Origin: Lepidodermella squamata | Taxonomy: Eukaryota; Gastrotricha | Assembly: GCA_047495785.1 (NCBI GenBank) | Contig: JBLDXI010000001.1 | Location: 4,526,001 to 4,590,000, forward strand | Length of the DNA stretch: 64,000 nt | Direction: 5' to 3' | In this document: positions 50,201-61,550 of the stretch, piece by piece | How positions within the stretch are numbered: position 1 is the stretch's first letter | Layout: each line of letters begins with the position of its first letter | Program-made: the position numbers and the translations under genes | Notes under the pieces: model-generated | Told to the model about the DNA's origin: nothing | The model's database searches: none | What the model saw: only the letters and a program-made list of their open reading frames with translations

Positions 50201-53200
50201 CCGCCGCGTGTCGTTTTTACGCGCCACTGGCACCGAAGCGACAAGCGGCGGGGCTGGTGGTAGTAATGTAAACTGGGTCAGCATGCCGCCGTCAGCGCAG
50301 CAGCAGCAGCAATCGAGTGGCGCCTGGCTGGCCGCTGCGGCCACGGGCAGTTTTGACGGCCGTGATATGTACGCACCCTACAGCAGCGTGACCTATTCAA
50401 GCTCCATTGCAGTGTAAGTCCCTTAATTTGATATTCATTTTTTTCGGAATTTTTTGTGCATTTTTTATTGATAACACGGCCTCGCGAAAAATTATTTAGA
50501 GTTAATTAAAATTAAATTTAAAATTTATTATTCATCAATCTATTCATCTTTCAGCTTTCTGCTGTCTGAATTTTTCAATAAGGACAAAATTTTTCCTTCG
50601 TCAATCATATCCGCAATTTTCTGTCCGCATTAAGAGCTTGCCACTCATCAATCAATTAGTTCAATTTTTGTCTTGAAATATCGGCTGATTTATATTGCTA
50701 TTCATAAAGTGCGTTCAAATATTATTTAGACTGTTCGATAAATTTTACAACCCTTAAGCGTATTAAGACGGCAGAAAAAATCGAATTAAGTATTCATCAA
50801 AGATATATAATAGGAAATGCCGTGTAAACTACTACGCGCGTCATAGGTACACAAATCGACCTTTAATATACACTTGAAATAACGCGTGTAGCCCTATATC
50901 TCATTTGACAGCACAAGAGGCTACTACACAAAATGTAGGTAGCTGCTGCTTTCAAAAAAAAACTGACTGCCACTCGCGAACGAACGCACTTTTCGAGGCA
51001 GCGAGACGCATCGGAAGGCGCGCTTCGAATTTCTCGTGTTTTTCCGAGCGAAATATGTTCGCTTTGCGTCTTGGAGCGCTCTCGAAGGCCGGAAAGAAGC
51101 GCGCTATGAGCCGCGCAAAACATTCGATACTCACGAAGACTTAGCTTGAACACTTTCCATGATTTTCTTGCGGTAGCACAACAGCTGATTTCTCTTTCAG
51201 TCTTGGGGACGTTTAACCACTAGAATACAGCCTTTCAATTTACGCCATCTCGAGATTTATTACTTTGACCTGATTACAGCTTTATAGCGATGACCTCTCA
51301 CTGCTGTCGATTATTATTCAGGCCATCGTTTTATTGCTGGTTAAAACATTCCTCTCATTTTATTATAGGAGGTTTGTATCTTTTTGTATCCTCCCTCTTT
51401 ATTGATAGCGAACGTCTTTCCCCTGAAAATCGTGATCAAATATAAGGACAGTGGAATGCTTTTATTTTAATTATTCGGACAGTTGAGACACCAACAGTCG
51501 TGACCATGAAAAATTGCGTGGACGCACCTGGGTGTCATATTTTTCCGAAACAGTAACATTATTTTTCGCAATTTTATTTGTCAATATTTTTGTAGTTAAA
51601 CAGCGCTGTTCTTATTTTCTGTCGATTCAATTTAAAATGTCTCACTTTTCAGTCGAAAACGAATTATTGGAAAAATAAGAAATGAATTAAAGCCCCTTAG
51701 CTGCAGCGAAAGCGGTCCTCTGGGGCGGCGGGGCCATTAACTGTTTTAGACGACACGCGCACGGAGCCTCTGCCGCAATAACTAGATAAAACATCGACAA
51801 AAAGAAAATCATCGCGCAATATATTGCAAAAACATGTGTATTTATTCGCGGTCGATTATACAAGAGGCCGATGAACATTTTTCCGGCCTTCGTCTCGCTT
51901 TAACGAGCATAGCATATAGCATTACTATTATTATTACACTGCAGAGCAATAATTTAATTTCAATTTGTGGGCCCTTTTTACTCCATCCGCCGAAATTTTT
52001 TTCATGCTCGCGCGAGCGAAAGACCTAACTGAAAAAAACGAGACATTTATCTCGAGTTACCCTCATAGCACAAAATAATGTTGTTGTTATAGCCGTTTTT
52101 ATAACAATAAAAAAAGAATTCAATTACTATTATTTCGGAAGCAGCGATATTTAATATATAGAGAAAATAATTAATTTATTCGCGCGGCCGTGGGTGATAA
52201 TGTTGCAACAACAAGCTAATAATAAAAATGTTTCGCCTTGTTCTTCTATCGCCTCGTCGTCGTCTCACTCGGAACCGATCGCCATCAACCTGTTCGATTT
52301 CTCGTCGTCGCCTTCGCTTCGAAATTCGACGTCGTCTCTGCTTCAATTGAAACAATCAACCAGCAGTAGCCCGCCTAATCACAGCGACTCGCTGGCGATA
52401 AGCAGCAATCAAGGCCTGATGCAGCCAAGCGTGACGCCGCTGCACCCGACGCTGTCGGCGGCGCCCGGCGGCGGCGGACCCGCCAATATGCAGGTGGCGT
52501 CGATGAAAAAACTGAAGAAACTGCTAGGCGCTGGCACGCCAGATATTTTACATGCGAAAAATTTGCAACAGCGCTACGCCGAGCTGCTGCCAACAGCCAC
52601 CCTCAAAGGCAACGCTCAGGTAAGCAAAAATATTTTTTTTCGGAAAAATTATCTTATTTGTTCGAGCATGGCCTGTTTAGGACTTTTTGGACGGTATATT
52701 TTTGAATTTCCTCTAAAATTTTCTAATCCTTGTTGTTGCACTTTTCCTGTTTCCTTGTTCCGCCGTAATGGTGGACGTTTTTTAAAAATAAACATTTATC
52801 GATCGCTTACGGGGGTGAATAAATCTCGAACTTACTTGAAAACAGGATTTCAGAGTTATAAAAATATTTACTAAAGTTTATAAGCAAAGTTCGAATTTTT
52901 CTCAGATTGATGAACAACAATTGCTCCCCAGCCAAACTTTGTTTCGAAATTTTAAAATTTCAAAAAAATTAAATTTTCGAATTTTAATTTCAAAAAATTC
53001 AAAATTTTAAAAAATTTGGATTGAAATCTGACATTTTAATTTTTAATTTATTTTGACATTATTGTGGAGCTGCTAATTTAATTTAATTATACCTATTTTT
53101 TCTTCATAGGTGAAACTAGTATCTTCGACTCGATCTGCCTCGCTGTCGTCCTCCTCCGCCTCGCCGGCCACCCTGGTCGCGTGGCAGCCGGCCTTCCTCG

Positions 53201-56200
53201 CCGTAGTGCGGCGAACCCTCCACATTTTCCTGCTCTCCCGGCCCCCGGCCTGTTCATCCCCGCCGAAATCGCGCTATCGCTCTTCGCCTTTTCAATCGAA
53301 GTGCCCCATTTGTCGCACCAAACCGCAACGGGACCAGCAGCAGCGCCCGGGCCCCATGCACCCCTCAACGCCGCCGCCTCGTCGCAGCCGCCCCACCACC
53401 ACGGCCTCATGTCCAACTCGTCGTCGTCGTCTTCGTCCTCGCTGATCCTGTCCTCAAACGACCAAGCGTTGACCTCATCGATTTCGTCGCAGTCGTCGTC
53501 CGGGATCCAAGTTGGAACCACCGGCTCGAACCAGCTGAACAAAGCCTCGTCGCCTTACATTGTGCTGCGGCCGAGCGTGGTGTCGGGCGGCTTCCACGAG
53601 GCCCTCGCCCTCGACTGGGACCCCATGGCCTGGGAGTACTGGATCCTCATCGACTCGGACCAAGACCTCATCGCGTGGATCGACTGCCTTCAACAGGTGA
53701 GTAAATTATTACGCGATAAAACCCCGATTTTTCCCTCACTAATATAAAATATTATCTATACTAATCCGAATCCAGCGAAAACCGTTAGATATAGTAAAAT
53801 TGGTCGGTTATCGTTCGAGAAGCTTTTTTACTGCTAAAAAACCTGCCCATTTGCCGGTATTTTTTATTTGGGTTCTTTTAATATTATTTTTTCACCGTTT
53901 GCTTAGCATGGAATGAAAAATCGATCATTTTATTTTTTATCACAGTTATTCAATTTTCAAAGATTTGAAAAATATTTCAATTATTCTTGCTATTTTTTTA
54001 TAAAATAAAAATAATTGATAGATTGTCTGTAAGGTTATGCGACATTTGCGCAAAGAAAATTTAGCAAAACGACAAATGAGCAAGACAATTGAGCAAAACA
54101 ATTTGTTGAGCTTGGCAGAAAACGACAGAGATTAAATGAAGTACCGTTTCACTTAATTTTTATAATCGGAACCGAAATTCGACAAATCGACAATCGAGCA
54201 AAGATGATAGAGCAATTTCTTATTGGTTTCTGAGAAAAATTTCGATTCCGACTTTAATAAAATGAATTTTAATTTTTTTGCTCACTTGTCTCATGCTAAA
54301 ATTCCGGCATTAAATTTTGATTTTTTGCCGACTTCAAAATGTTGAAATTTCCAAAGTTTTTGAAATCAAGGTTAATAAGGTTTTTTTATTTTTATTTGCT
54401 TTGCATGTAAAAAATTATTGTTTCAGCGTATGTTTTTGCATGATATTAAAATTTGATCGATTTCTTGGAAAAAGTAAACTGAATAAACTGATTTTTATTA
54501 ATTTTTGCAGGTCCAACGGACGACCTCTCACATATCCGATTCGCCGAACCAGTCGCGGCCGGATGCACTGGCGACGGCTTCAAAAGCCGCCGGTTCGCGG
54601 TCGTCGCGCTACCAGAAACGCGTGGAAACCGCGAAAGGTAAACATCCTCTAATACTGTTGCATGCATGCATCTATCCACACCACAGCTCTTCGCATTAAA
54701 ATTCGGCACACAATTATTAAACATATATATCGCGGATGAAAAATAGGGCGTTTGTGTCTCAACCGGCTCTTTGCGAAATGTTTGCGAATAAATTTACGCC
54801 CATCGCCGGCTTACAGTAATTTATGCTAAGCGGTATTATGGCCTAGTATTTTCGCTAAACGCTGAAATTGTAGCCGAAATACCCCCCATTATTTTGCGGC
54901 AGCGGCTTATTTTTGCCTGAAATAACGCACATTATTACGCCTACTGGAAAATGCTGGTTTTCACTGACTATCGCCTGAAAGCACCTGTTCGAAAGGTCTC
55001 TTCATTAGAAATTAAAAACTCAGCGAAAGGTGAGACGAAACGTCTTTCATTCACGCCCTCTTAATCTTAGGTGTATTTTAAGAAATTCATTAAAAAATTA
55101 ACCATTTTTGTCATCAGCTGCTTTCATATTTTCCGATTTTTAAGGAGCTTCAAGCTTTATTATTTACTTATCCATATAATCTAAAAAATTATCCTGTTGA
55201 TCTGAAAAATATATGCGCTAGTTAATGACTATAAACTACCTTGCGTAAAAATACCTAAAAATACTTTCGCAACAGGCTATCGTATGTGACGTTTGTCGTT
55301 TCATTTAAACTGATGATGATGATGATGATGTCTACAAATTTTCGGCTCGAGTTGTGTTATTATTACTTTTTCAAGCTCGTCTCTGCTCGCGCACAGGTAC
55401 CTAATACTGGAGTGAGTACATGCTAATACTTTGCTAATCACTTTGTGTCGCTCGATTTTTGCAATATACTATTACGATGGCAAAAAAAGCCGATGACTCG
55501 CTTTGGCTTTATACGTATATCTGCGCTTCTCATAGACATCGCTTTTTCCGCGCTCGCAATTTTCACTATATTATTAGTATTATCATAAAATACGCATTGA
55601 TATTTTTTCAAAATTTAACGACATCGAAAACCGAAAACGATTTAGGTTAGCTTCGTTTCTAGGAAGAGGATTAAAACAAGGCGTATATCCCTGCTCATCT
55701 TTAAATTTTGCGATTAATTTTTACTCCGTCTTTTCTATCTTGAACTCAATTGCGAACGCAACTGTGTAATTTGCGAAATATTTTCATCCCGTTGCAAATG
55801 ACCCAATTCGAATTGCTTGTCTGCGCGATGACCTGACCTGATTTAAATTGTGCATCTCGCCGCGTTTTAAGAGCAATATTTTTCGGTAACTAGTAATTAA
55901 ACGCGACTTTTATCTATTTTAGATGACTTGGCGCTAAGCGACGGAAAATCGACTTCGGAATCGACCCGGCGAATCATCAACGACTTGAAACGCTGGAAAA
56001 TGCGGCTAGGCAAGTCGAGTTTCAAGTTGTTCCAGCAACAACCAGCCGGTGGTTCAGCAGCTAAAGGCGACGATTCGAGTGCGAATCAGGGCGATTCGGG
56101 CCCGGGCGGGGCGAATAAACCCCTCGGGATTTATCTCGCGTCGTGTGAGCCGTCAACGACGAATCCTTACGTGCCAGCCGTTGTCGAGCTTTGCGTTGCG

Positions 56201-59200
56201 GTTATTGAAGCGAGAGGACTGGATACGGTTGGTGTGTATCGAGTACCTGGAAATAACGCGGCAGTGACAGGTAAAAATGTTTGAAATTCTGTATTCTTTA
56301 TTTGGTGTGGCGACAATTCCGGTCGCGACTTTAGCGTCCCTAAACTTTGCGTCCCGACTATTCCGCCCAAAAACATTTCAGCCCAAATTTGTCAACGACA
56401 ATTACGCGCGCGACTATTGAGCCGATAAGCACGACATTTGAGCTAGCGACTCATGCGCCCACGACATGTGAGCTCGCGAGAATAACGCCAACGACACAAG
56501 AGCCCCAGGTATAAATTAATTAATCTATTTATTAGGTGCAACTTGAGAAATGCGACATGCGACATAGGCGCTTAGGGCAAAGGAACAAATTTATGCCATA
56601 AGTTCTATTGGTAATTTAATAGCAAGAGGACTTTTGCTAACATAGAGATCGAAGTTCGATCTCATTGCTCGCTAATAACGAGAGTAGTACAACCGAATTG
56701 CGAATTGCGAATGGAATTGCTATAATTTCGAAGTGATTAGTTAACCACAGTCGAGCAGAGAAGGAGATGTGGCAGTTAGCAAGGTTAGGCCGCGGGCTTT
56801 AGGGTCGTGAGCTGAAAAGTCGCATCTTATTCTCAGATTAAAATTATTTTCTTCGCGTCATCAACGCCCCTAGGTGTTTATCAAGAACTTCGACAAATTA
56901 TTTTTAATTATTGGCTGAAACGTCGTGGGCGGAATAGTCGCTGGCTGTAATGTCTTGGGCGGAAAAGTCGGGACGCAAAGTTCACCAGCGGAATTGCCGG
57001 GACGGAAATGTCACACGACCCTTTATTTTTGATTTTTGAATTGATTGAATTTTTAGTAAATTTTCCTATTTTAAAATTCAATTTAGAATTTTTTGAATTT
57101 AAATTTCGATTTTTTCAAATTGTAATTCAGATTTTCAAATTAAAATTTGTACTTTGAAAGTTGAAAAAATAAAAAATCGGATTTTATTGCTTTGAAATTT
57201 TCTAGAAATGTTCTAAAAAATAATTTATTCTGTTTTTAGCTTTGTGGGACAGCGTTGTAGTTCACGGCATTGAGAACGTGAATGCGGACGATCAGCGGTG
57301 GTCGGACATTCACGTTGTAGGGTCGCTGCTGAAGTCGTTCTTCCGGAAGCTGAGCGAGCCGCTGTTCCCGCACTCGGTCTACCGCATGCTCATGTCGGCG
57401 AACCGGCAGCCGAACGGCGAGAAGCGCATGCTGTCGCTGAAACGCCTCATCCACCAACTGCCGCCGCATCACTACGAAACACTGCGGTTCTTGGCCAAAC
57501 ACTTACAGGTAAAAAAAATGAGAAATCATTCTTTCAATTTTCATTTTACAGTGATTTGAAACCGATAAAAAATTTCAAATATTTTCGAAATATTTTTCAT
57601 AAAATTTTGAACATTTTTACTTTGGATGTGAATTTGGTCTCAATATCGCAATAGAAATTTTTTGATAATTTTTTTCTAATTATTTTCATAGGTTGTCGCA
57701 TCGAATTCAGCTCGCAATAAAATGGATATTAACAATCTGGCGATAGTTTTCGGCCCAACGCTCGTCCGCGGCAAGCCGAATGCCGCGCCCAGCGCATCCG
57801 CACCCGCCTCGGGCTCCGCGGCGCCGGCGCCCAGTGCCGACTCGTCTAGCAAAGACGGCGGCGCGTCGGCGGCGATGAACGAACTCGTCAAGGACACGTC
57901 GGACCAGTGCCGCATCGTGCAGACGGTCGTCAAGCACGTCGACTGGCTCTTCGCCGGCTGGGAGGCCGATAGCCAGGTGCCGTCGGACGAAACGGGTGAC
58001 GCGTCGCCAACGGCGTCCGGCGGCGTCCCCGACGCGCAGGCTGCCGCGCAGCGTGCCGTTTTCGCCCAGCTCAATGCCACAGGTGAGGAAAAAAACGATG
58101 AAAAAAATTTGCAAAAGTATTAAAGAAATCTTTTTCAATTGAGCAAAGCTTCGATTTTTTTAGGAGTATATTTATAGTGCCTGGAAAAATGAAAAAAATT
58201 CCAAAATTGGTCCTGTAATTTTATAAGGTGATTTCGGATTTATCTGGAATTTTTAGCGATTTTACAAATTTCCGATTTATCGATTAGCTAACAGGATCGA
58301 TATCGATTTCAAGTATCGATTTCGAAAATCAGTGATTTTTCCGATATCGGCTGTCTGGGAGGCCAAAGGCCAATCATGAAAAATCCTTAGGGTTCCAGAT
58401 ATCCAAATAGTGACAAATTTTACCGTGATGGATTATTTCCAAATCTGGAATAATCGAGATATTTTTGCTGGGGCCTAATGATGGTTGAAAATGTTGGACA
58501 AGGAAAAAACTGGCAATATGATTCTGAAATTATTAATTCAATTTTTTGAAATTACGCAGAATTCGAGATAAAAAACTCATTAGAAACCAGACATTTTACT
58601 GATGTTGATTTTTGGTACATCAATTGGGAATTTCCCGTTCAAGAATTTTGATTCGAAGCTTTGCTCTAGCCTATTTGCTTATCTTTTGCTTAAAACATAA
58701 AACGTACATCATAAATCTATATTTTATGTGTATGAGCATTTTTTCTGGCTTAATTTTCAAGACCTCGAAGATTCCGATATCGACGCATAGCCTCCGTAAT
58801 GCCGTCGAATCTGAGATATGTGATAGAGAGGCCGTACCATTCATGCTCTTCCACATTCTCTCGCTAAATTCACTGCAATCCGGTTATCATAATCTGTGAG
58901 TACATCATATAGTAGGGAATGCCTTTAGGATGCACCCCATTTCCTATTCTATCTCGCCCTATTTCGGGAATGTTCGACTCTTCGTCCGCCGAGTATCAAC
59001 CATCCGCTCTAATCTATTAGTTTCTGCTGCCTATTTGGAATGGCTTTTAATCACCCTTCTTTCTACATTTTTCATGGATGCCCTAATTTCCAATATTTAC
59101 ATAATTATAGCTCCTAATCAGTAGTTGAATTCTTGACATAATGCTTTAATTAGGTAAGCAAAATCAATTTTTGAAAATTCAAATTTTTTGAAATTTTAAA

Positions 59201-61249
59201 ATTTTAAAATTAATTTCTCCTTGGGAACTTGTCCCAAACCCCATAACTCTTGAACCCTTAGTTTTACTCGCTAGATATTAATTTCTGAATTTTTTGAATT
59301 TTTTTCGAAATTTAAAATTTTAATTTGTTTTTCTAATAGTTGGTGCCACTTCTCAATCCTCGAATACGCTAACCAGCCAGTCAGTATCAGCAGCGCCTGG
59401 CGCCCAGTCGTCTAAAGACGGCACCTCATCGCCGTCCTCTCGCGGCTCGTCCGGCGCCTCGCCGAAAGACCTCGTCTCGAACATTTTCTCAGCCGGCGGC
59501 CGGTACTTCCGCCGCCGGTCCGATAACCCGCCGCAGGCTGGCCAGTTGATGCCCGGCGCCAGGCCGCGCAATGTCTCACTGCCGCAGGCGACGGTGCTGC
59601 CCGTGGCTGAGGGCGCCTACCATCAGCGTTCAGCTTCCATCCCGCACCAGGCTATCCTAAACCACATGTCATCGACCTCGTCCATGGGCAGCGTAGGGTC
59701 GATTGGCGAGCATCGGACCATTAGTGAGGAGGTCGATGAGGATGAGGATAATTCGACTGTGGTAGGGTTCAACAACAACGCCCAGCCGCCTCAGGTTGTC
59801 GATTTCACCACTCGCCCATCAAGGTTAGTAAAAATATTAATTAAAGAAATTAAATTAATTTTAGAAAATTTTAATGAAATTTTGAAAAATTTGAAAGAAT
59901 TTAAATTTCAGTGTTTGAATTTCTGCATGTTGTTCCTTGTTGCTTTATTGTCATCCCCGAATTTTTTCCGATTTTTTATAGCTCATGGTCGCTTCTCGTC
60001 TACAGACATTATTAGGTCAGCGTTCGTAGCTGCTTTAATTACATGATCAATCAATCAATTAATCAGTAGATTAAATGCAGTGGCTTGCTTTTACCAACAT
60101 AGTATTCGAAGCTCAAATTCTACAGCGGTTTTATTTCGGCTAGTTTAGACTGGGCATAGTCTGTTTTTGCGGGGCCTGGAAAAATACACGTTACACGCCT
60201 AAATATTGCACATTTTTTTATTTTTAATGAGATAGTGGACTCCTCTCGATTTTTGTTAATAATTTCCCCTTAACCTGTAAAGCTTGCCTTTGGATGAATC
60301 AGCAAAATTTAGAAAATAGGCTGGATTAAACGAATTGCTTGCATTTTCCGAATATTTTTCTATCTGGAAATTTTGAAAAATTTGAGAAAATGTGGTGTAT
60401 AATATTCGCTTTTAGCCGGTTTTTTTTTGCAAAAATTCAACACAGCTTATTTTTGGCAATTTTTTTCTACTCACCCGCAATTTTAATTTTGTAATAGAAA
60501 TATTCACAATTTGATTTTGCTTCGAAAACGGCTGGGAACACGAAATGTTATTAAAAACTAAAAATTTGAAGTAATTTCGATTTTCTTATAATTTTAGGCA
60601 AGAATGGGGTCGGCAGGGCAGTGAAGGCTATCCGTTGGCGAAATTGCCGTATACGGAACCAGCGAAACCACCTGTTGCTGAGATCGCCCCAGCCCAGCCT
60701 ATCACCATCATCACCCCACAGCAACAACAGCCCCCATCACCACCCTCCTCGTCGCAAATTCGCCCGGCAAGGCGAGCAGTGGCAGCTCCCCAGGTGCTGG
60801 TACCACCGTCTAGCTTCATGACGCGGAGCTTATCGCTCGATTCCATCGACATTTTCAGCACGAGTACAGCGACAGAACCACCTGTTGCGCAGGTCGCGCC
60901 GACCAGTTTAACCGCAGCGGCAGTTCCCGCACTCACCGCGGCGAGGTCCGACTGCCAACTGGCGCCGGCGTCGCTCACTACGGCGAGGTCCGATTTGTCG
61001 CCATCCGGCGACTACGCCGTGCGCCGGTACTCCGGGCAAGTCCCGGCGACCTTCAGCGACCTGGAACCGGCCGTCCAGCGGCTGGCGAAGCTGGAGCAGT
61101 ACCTGAACAGGCTAGCCACTGCTGAGGACATTAGTATGGCCGAGGCGAGGAAGTACGGATCGCAGCGGCAGCGCCTCCAGGCCGAGTATGAGCGCCTCAG
61201 GGCGGACGTGGTCGCTGTTGCGCAGTCGCAGCCGGAGGCGCGGTTTTAA
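41214..61249 (+). CDS. ARHGAP21: ARHGAP21/23-type Rho GTPase-activating protein (PDZ-PH-RhoGAP)
   Basis: ARHGAP21/23 proteins inactivate Cdc42/Rho at Golgi and cell junctions. Proposed exons: 41214-41797, 42445-42961, 48682-49187, 49952-50413, 52200-52619, 53110-53696, 54511-54637, 55923-56270, 57240-57508, 57692-58082, 59340-59823 and 60598-61249. Exon 2 encodes a PDZ domain (VKSVHVGDQVVAVNG). The next exons are Ser/Ala/Gln-rich. The sixth has a PH domain, opening VAWQPAFLAVVRRTLHIFL and closing SDQDLIAWIDCLQQ. The RhoGAP domain starts at PLGIYLASCEPS and has the arginine finger GVYRVPGNNAA, VGSLLKSFFRKLSEPLF, LKRLIHQLPPHHYETLRFLA and MDINNLAIVFGPTLVRG. After it come LVSNIFSAGGRYFRRRS and a C-terminal coiled coil ending EARF. 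The PDZ-PH-GAP order identifies the family. Two problems are visible: exon 53110-53696 needs a one-base frame correction, and exon 50413 does not join exon 52200 in phase. The first exon is uncertain. Confidence 0.85.
42232..42339. repeat. Two direct copies of a TGCTCA..TGTC..GCT.AAATG.CG unit
   Basis: About 29 bases at 42232-42260 recur at 42310-42339 with a few changes, including the words GCTCA, TGTC, AAATG and CG at the same spacing. The same unit recurs at both ends of the 54.0-54.3 kb foldback in another intron of this gene. Confidence 0.55.
43006..43130. repeat. Degenerate (GGAATA)n minisatellite
   Basis: About twenty imperfect copies of GGAATA/GGGAATA/GGAATT in the intron beginning at 42962, just 3' of the PDZ exon. 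Purine-rich on the plus strand. Confidence 0.8.
43352..46252 (-). CDS. LINE ORF2: endonuclease-reverse transcriptase
   Basis: The frame is open for about 966 codons. The apurinic-type endonuclease begins FFCNAGSLKNKLPELLNLL, with IIAETWLNP, GGGGVCMLIKK, LLADLNLGKIDW and ILDVLLTNAERS following in the expected order. The SDH motif reads SIH (STSIHSSLKFEI), so its aspartate is replaced. The reverse transcriptase has PVPKKGN and YRPISLT, VDLAKAFDSVCHRKLL, GVPQGSVLGPLLFLIYINDL and the catalytic IKLFADDCKIY (FADD), followed by KCAILHVG and YKDLGLLVDEKLSF. No ATG precedes the endonuclease. The frame is continuous with ORF1 except for one UAG, so expression by readthrough or reinitiation has to be invoked. 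The clade (CR1/Jockey group) is judged from motif style only. Confidence 0.92.
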   Translation of the reverse strand, partial: ATAGLTRCRVFFCNAGSLKNKLPELLNLLNQGVYDIIIIAETWLNPTVTDGMLCNKEYVVIRNDRTKCGGGGVCMLIKKELNFVRVEIPSELNEAEIIAIDVFFSKNCTKRFVGFYRPPYFSQTDFEYGSVLCSAISYLAKCVQPIYLLADLNLGKIDWTDTVKSYRRMETLFIECFFENSFSQLVTEPTCNDKILDVLLTNAERSVYNLSVIENFSTSIHSSLKFEIDVTLTPPQINDKTRNFRKANFPKIIECLNSFSWYDFFYDCYDDIHKCYVKFISLLNSLVVKFVPLKCDSPRKYKYPKYIRKLGSKKLASWKKLRANRSDKSSPYYVSLLAHYNRLASEYKCAVEKFERENVRSMIASRDISKMYGFVNSKLSNHSSIPPLIHSNGKLCTEDSEKANALNHQFSTVFTLDDMHTPTLSSNIVDKITSIPIDEKMVLQVLSDLSNSYSLCPDGLPSIFFKNLKSCLVTPITRILSLSLAKGVVPDEWKSAFVTPVPKKGNSKYPVDYRPISLTCTMCRVLETIIRNHLLDYLLYHNLISPTQHGFMRFKSTTTQMLESFLDWAFAVECSDCVDIVYVDLAKAFDSVCHRKLLLKLESIGVSGELLEWLASYLSGRKQKVCVNGVFSDECDVPSGVPQGSVLGPLLFLIYINDLADSLPQGVSIKLFADDCKIYIVFSRDDLCKTDRLVLSLENLFKWISSWQLKLSLEKCAILHVGSKNPKTNYLLGGVPLKKCSSYKDLGLLVDEKLSFKAQCNEAIKKAYLRANLILRALQGQSAETLKWAYCVYVRPLLEYCSSVWSPYLKENIVAIEKVQSYFTRRALGFSIRDQNRLTYPQRLTYLNIRSLEERRIINDLCFLYKIINGSVNTTLKNNIIFLTNSNRGHRFRYIVKNPNNTFRNATKPVYKNFFLNRNIEIWNNLHPSVFDFSDSLPVKVRNEIFKANIFRVDLKSYIKCKLLLG
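46253..46933 (-). CDS. LINE ORF1: coiled-coil RNA-binding-like protein
   Basis: A 226-residue ORF starting MPIDEAEWSRLERL. A heptad-rich coiled coil (about residues 15-65: LVKLKSEVEQLRTTVTDQTK then LQLRVNQLEESK) is followed by SIVVFGVIDPGEEKPDKL and NCFRLGKRVSGRPTRENARP. It looks like the coiled-coil plus RRM-like plus C-terminal domain layout of many LINE ORF1 proteins, which bind the element RNA and chaperone nucleic acid. A CRPCRTKH motif near residue 160 is Cys-containing but too short for a CCHC knuckle. The ORF ends in UAG, in frame with ORF2 downstream. Confidence 0.8.
   Translation of the reverse strand: MPIDEAEWSRLERLMTGTEVRIKEHFTMELVKLKSEVEQLRTTVTDQTKVINDLQLRVNQLEESKLANSIVVFGVIDPGEEKPDKLPEKIRQEIPELHDAEFNCFRLGKRVSGRPTRENARPIKLEIKSNHGLLKTVLEKYKPTEVKQDGITCRPCRTKHRSTASKLFREKIEDLKQTNKNLKIAFGQGGFQLITSVGSFSYSFGDGSLVEDPIPAALPSKSKKAI
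47513..47665. repeat. Alternating purine-pyrimidine tract, cluster 3
   Basis: GTGCGCGTGCGCGC, ACGCGCGCGCGCAC and GTGCGCGCCCGCACGCGCGC lie within 150 bases, inside the RhoGAP intron just upstream of the LINE's 5' end. Same class as the clusters at 34.4 and 37.3 kb. Confidence 0.7.
52151..52200 (+). promoter_or_regulatory. Candidate internal promoter and start of a short RhoGAP isoform
   Basis: A TTAATATATA box lies about 40 bases ahead of the ATG at 52200 (MLQQQANNKN). No acceptor upstream of that ATG gives an open frame in phase with the preceding exon's donor at 50414. The exon is therefore better explained as an alternative first exon encoding a form of about 1,090 residues with PH and RhoGAP domains but no PDZ. 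Confidence 0.35.
54036..54310. repeat. Imperfect foldback in RhoGAP intron
   Basis: The left end (54036-54083, containing GCGACATTTG and CGACAAATGAGCAA) is an imperfect reverse complement of the right end (54278-54310, TTTGCTCACTTGTCTCATGC). The interior repeats GAGCAA words several times. It shares its unit with 42232-42339. Confidence 0.55.
55311..55330. repeat. (TGA)n microsatellite
   Basis: Nearly seven TGA/GAT triplets in a RhoGAP intron. Simple repeat. Confidence 0.85.
56305..57016. repeat. Long foldback element between RhoGAP-domain exons
   Basis: The left arm (56305-56384) reverse-complements into the right arm (56912-57016): GGGCGGAATAGTCG, GTCGGGACGCAAAGTT and GCGGAATTG all find partners, with a small insertion in the right arm. 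The interior begins with reiterated GAGC / GCGACT / ACGACAT words. It sits in the intron that interrupts the codon after NNAAVT in the catalytic domain. Confidence 0.75.
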
Positions 61250-61550
61250 TTTTTCATATAATCATATAATAAAGCATTTTTTTATTACTCCACGGGGCTT
61301 TTGTGTAATATAAACCGAATAATTTCATAACGCTTTTTTCATTTGTTTAAAAATAAAATATTCTAGCGCTTTTAACACGACTCAAATGATGTTATTAAGA
61401 TTATTGAAGCCGAAGATGAAAGACTTTGTTTGTTTTCTATCGAGATGAGGATTATGACGCGTCTCCTCAGCTATTTGTGCTATACTTTGATGAAATGCGG
61501 AATCAGATTATAATTTGTTAAAATTGATTTGTTTGCGCTGTAAAACGATC

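Noticed and set aside
50905-51144. 79-codon plus-strand ORF between RhoGAP exons
   Set aside because: It ends in stops, lacks splice phases that would link neighbouring exons and has no known motif. It could be part of a promoter region.
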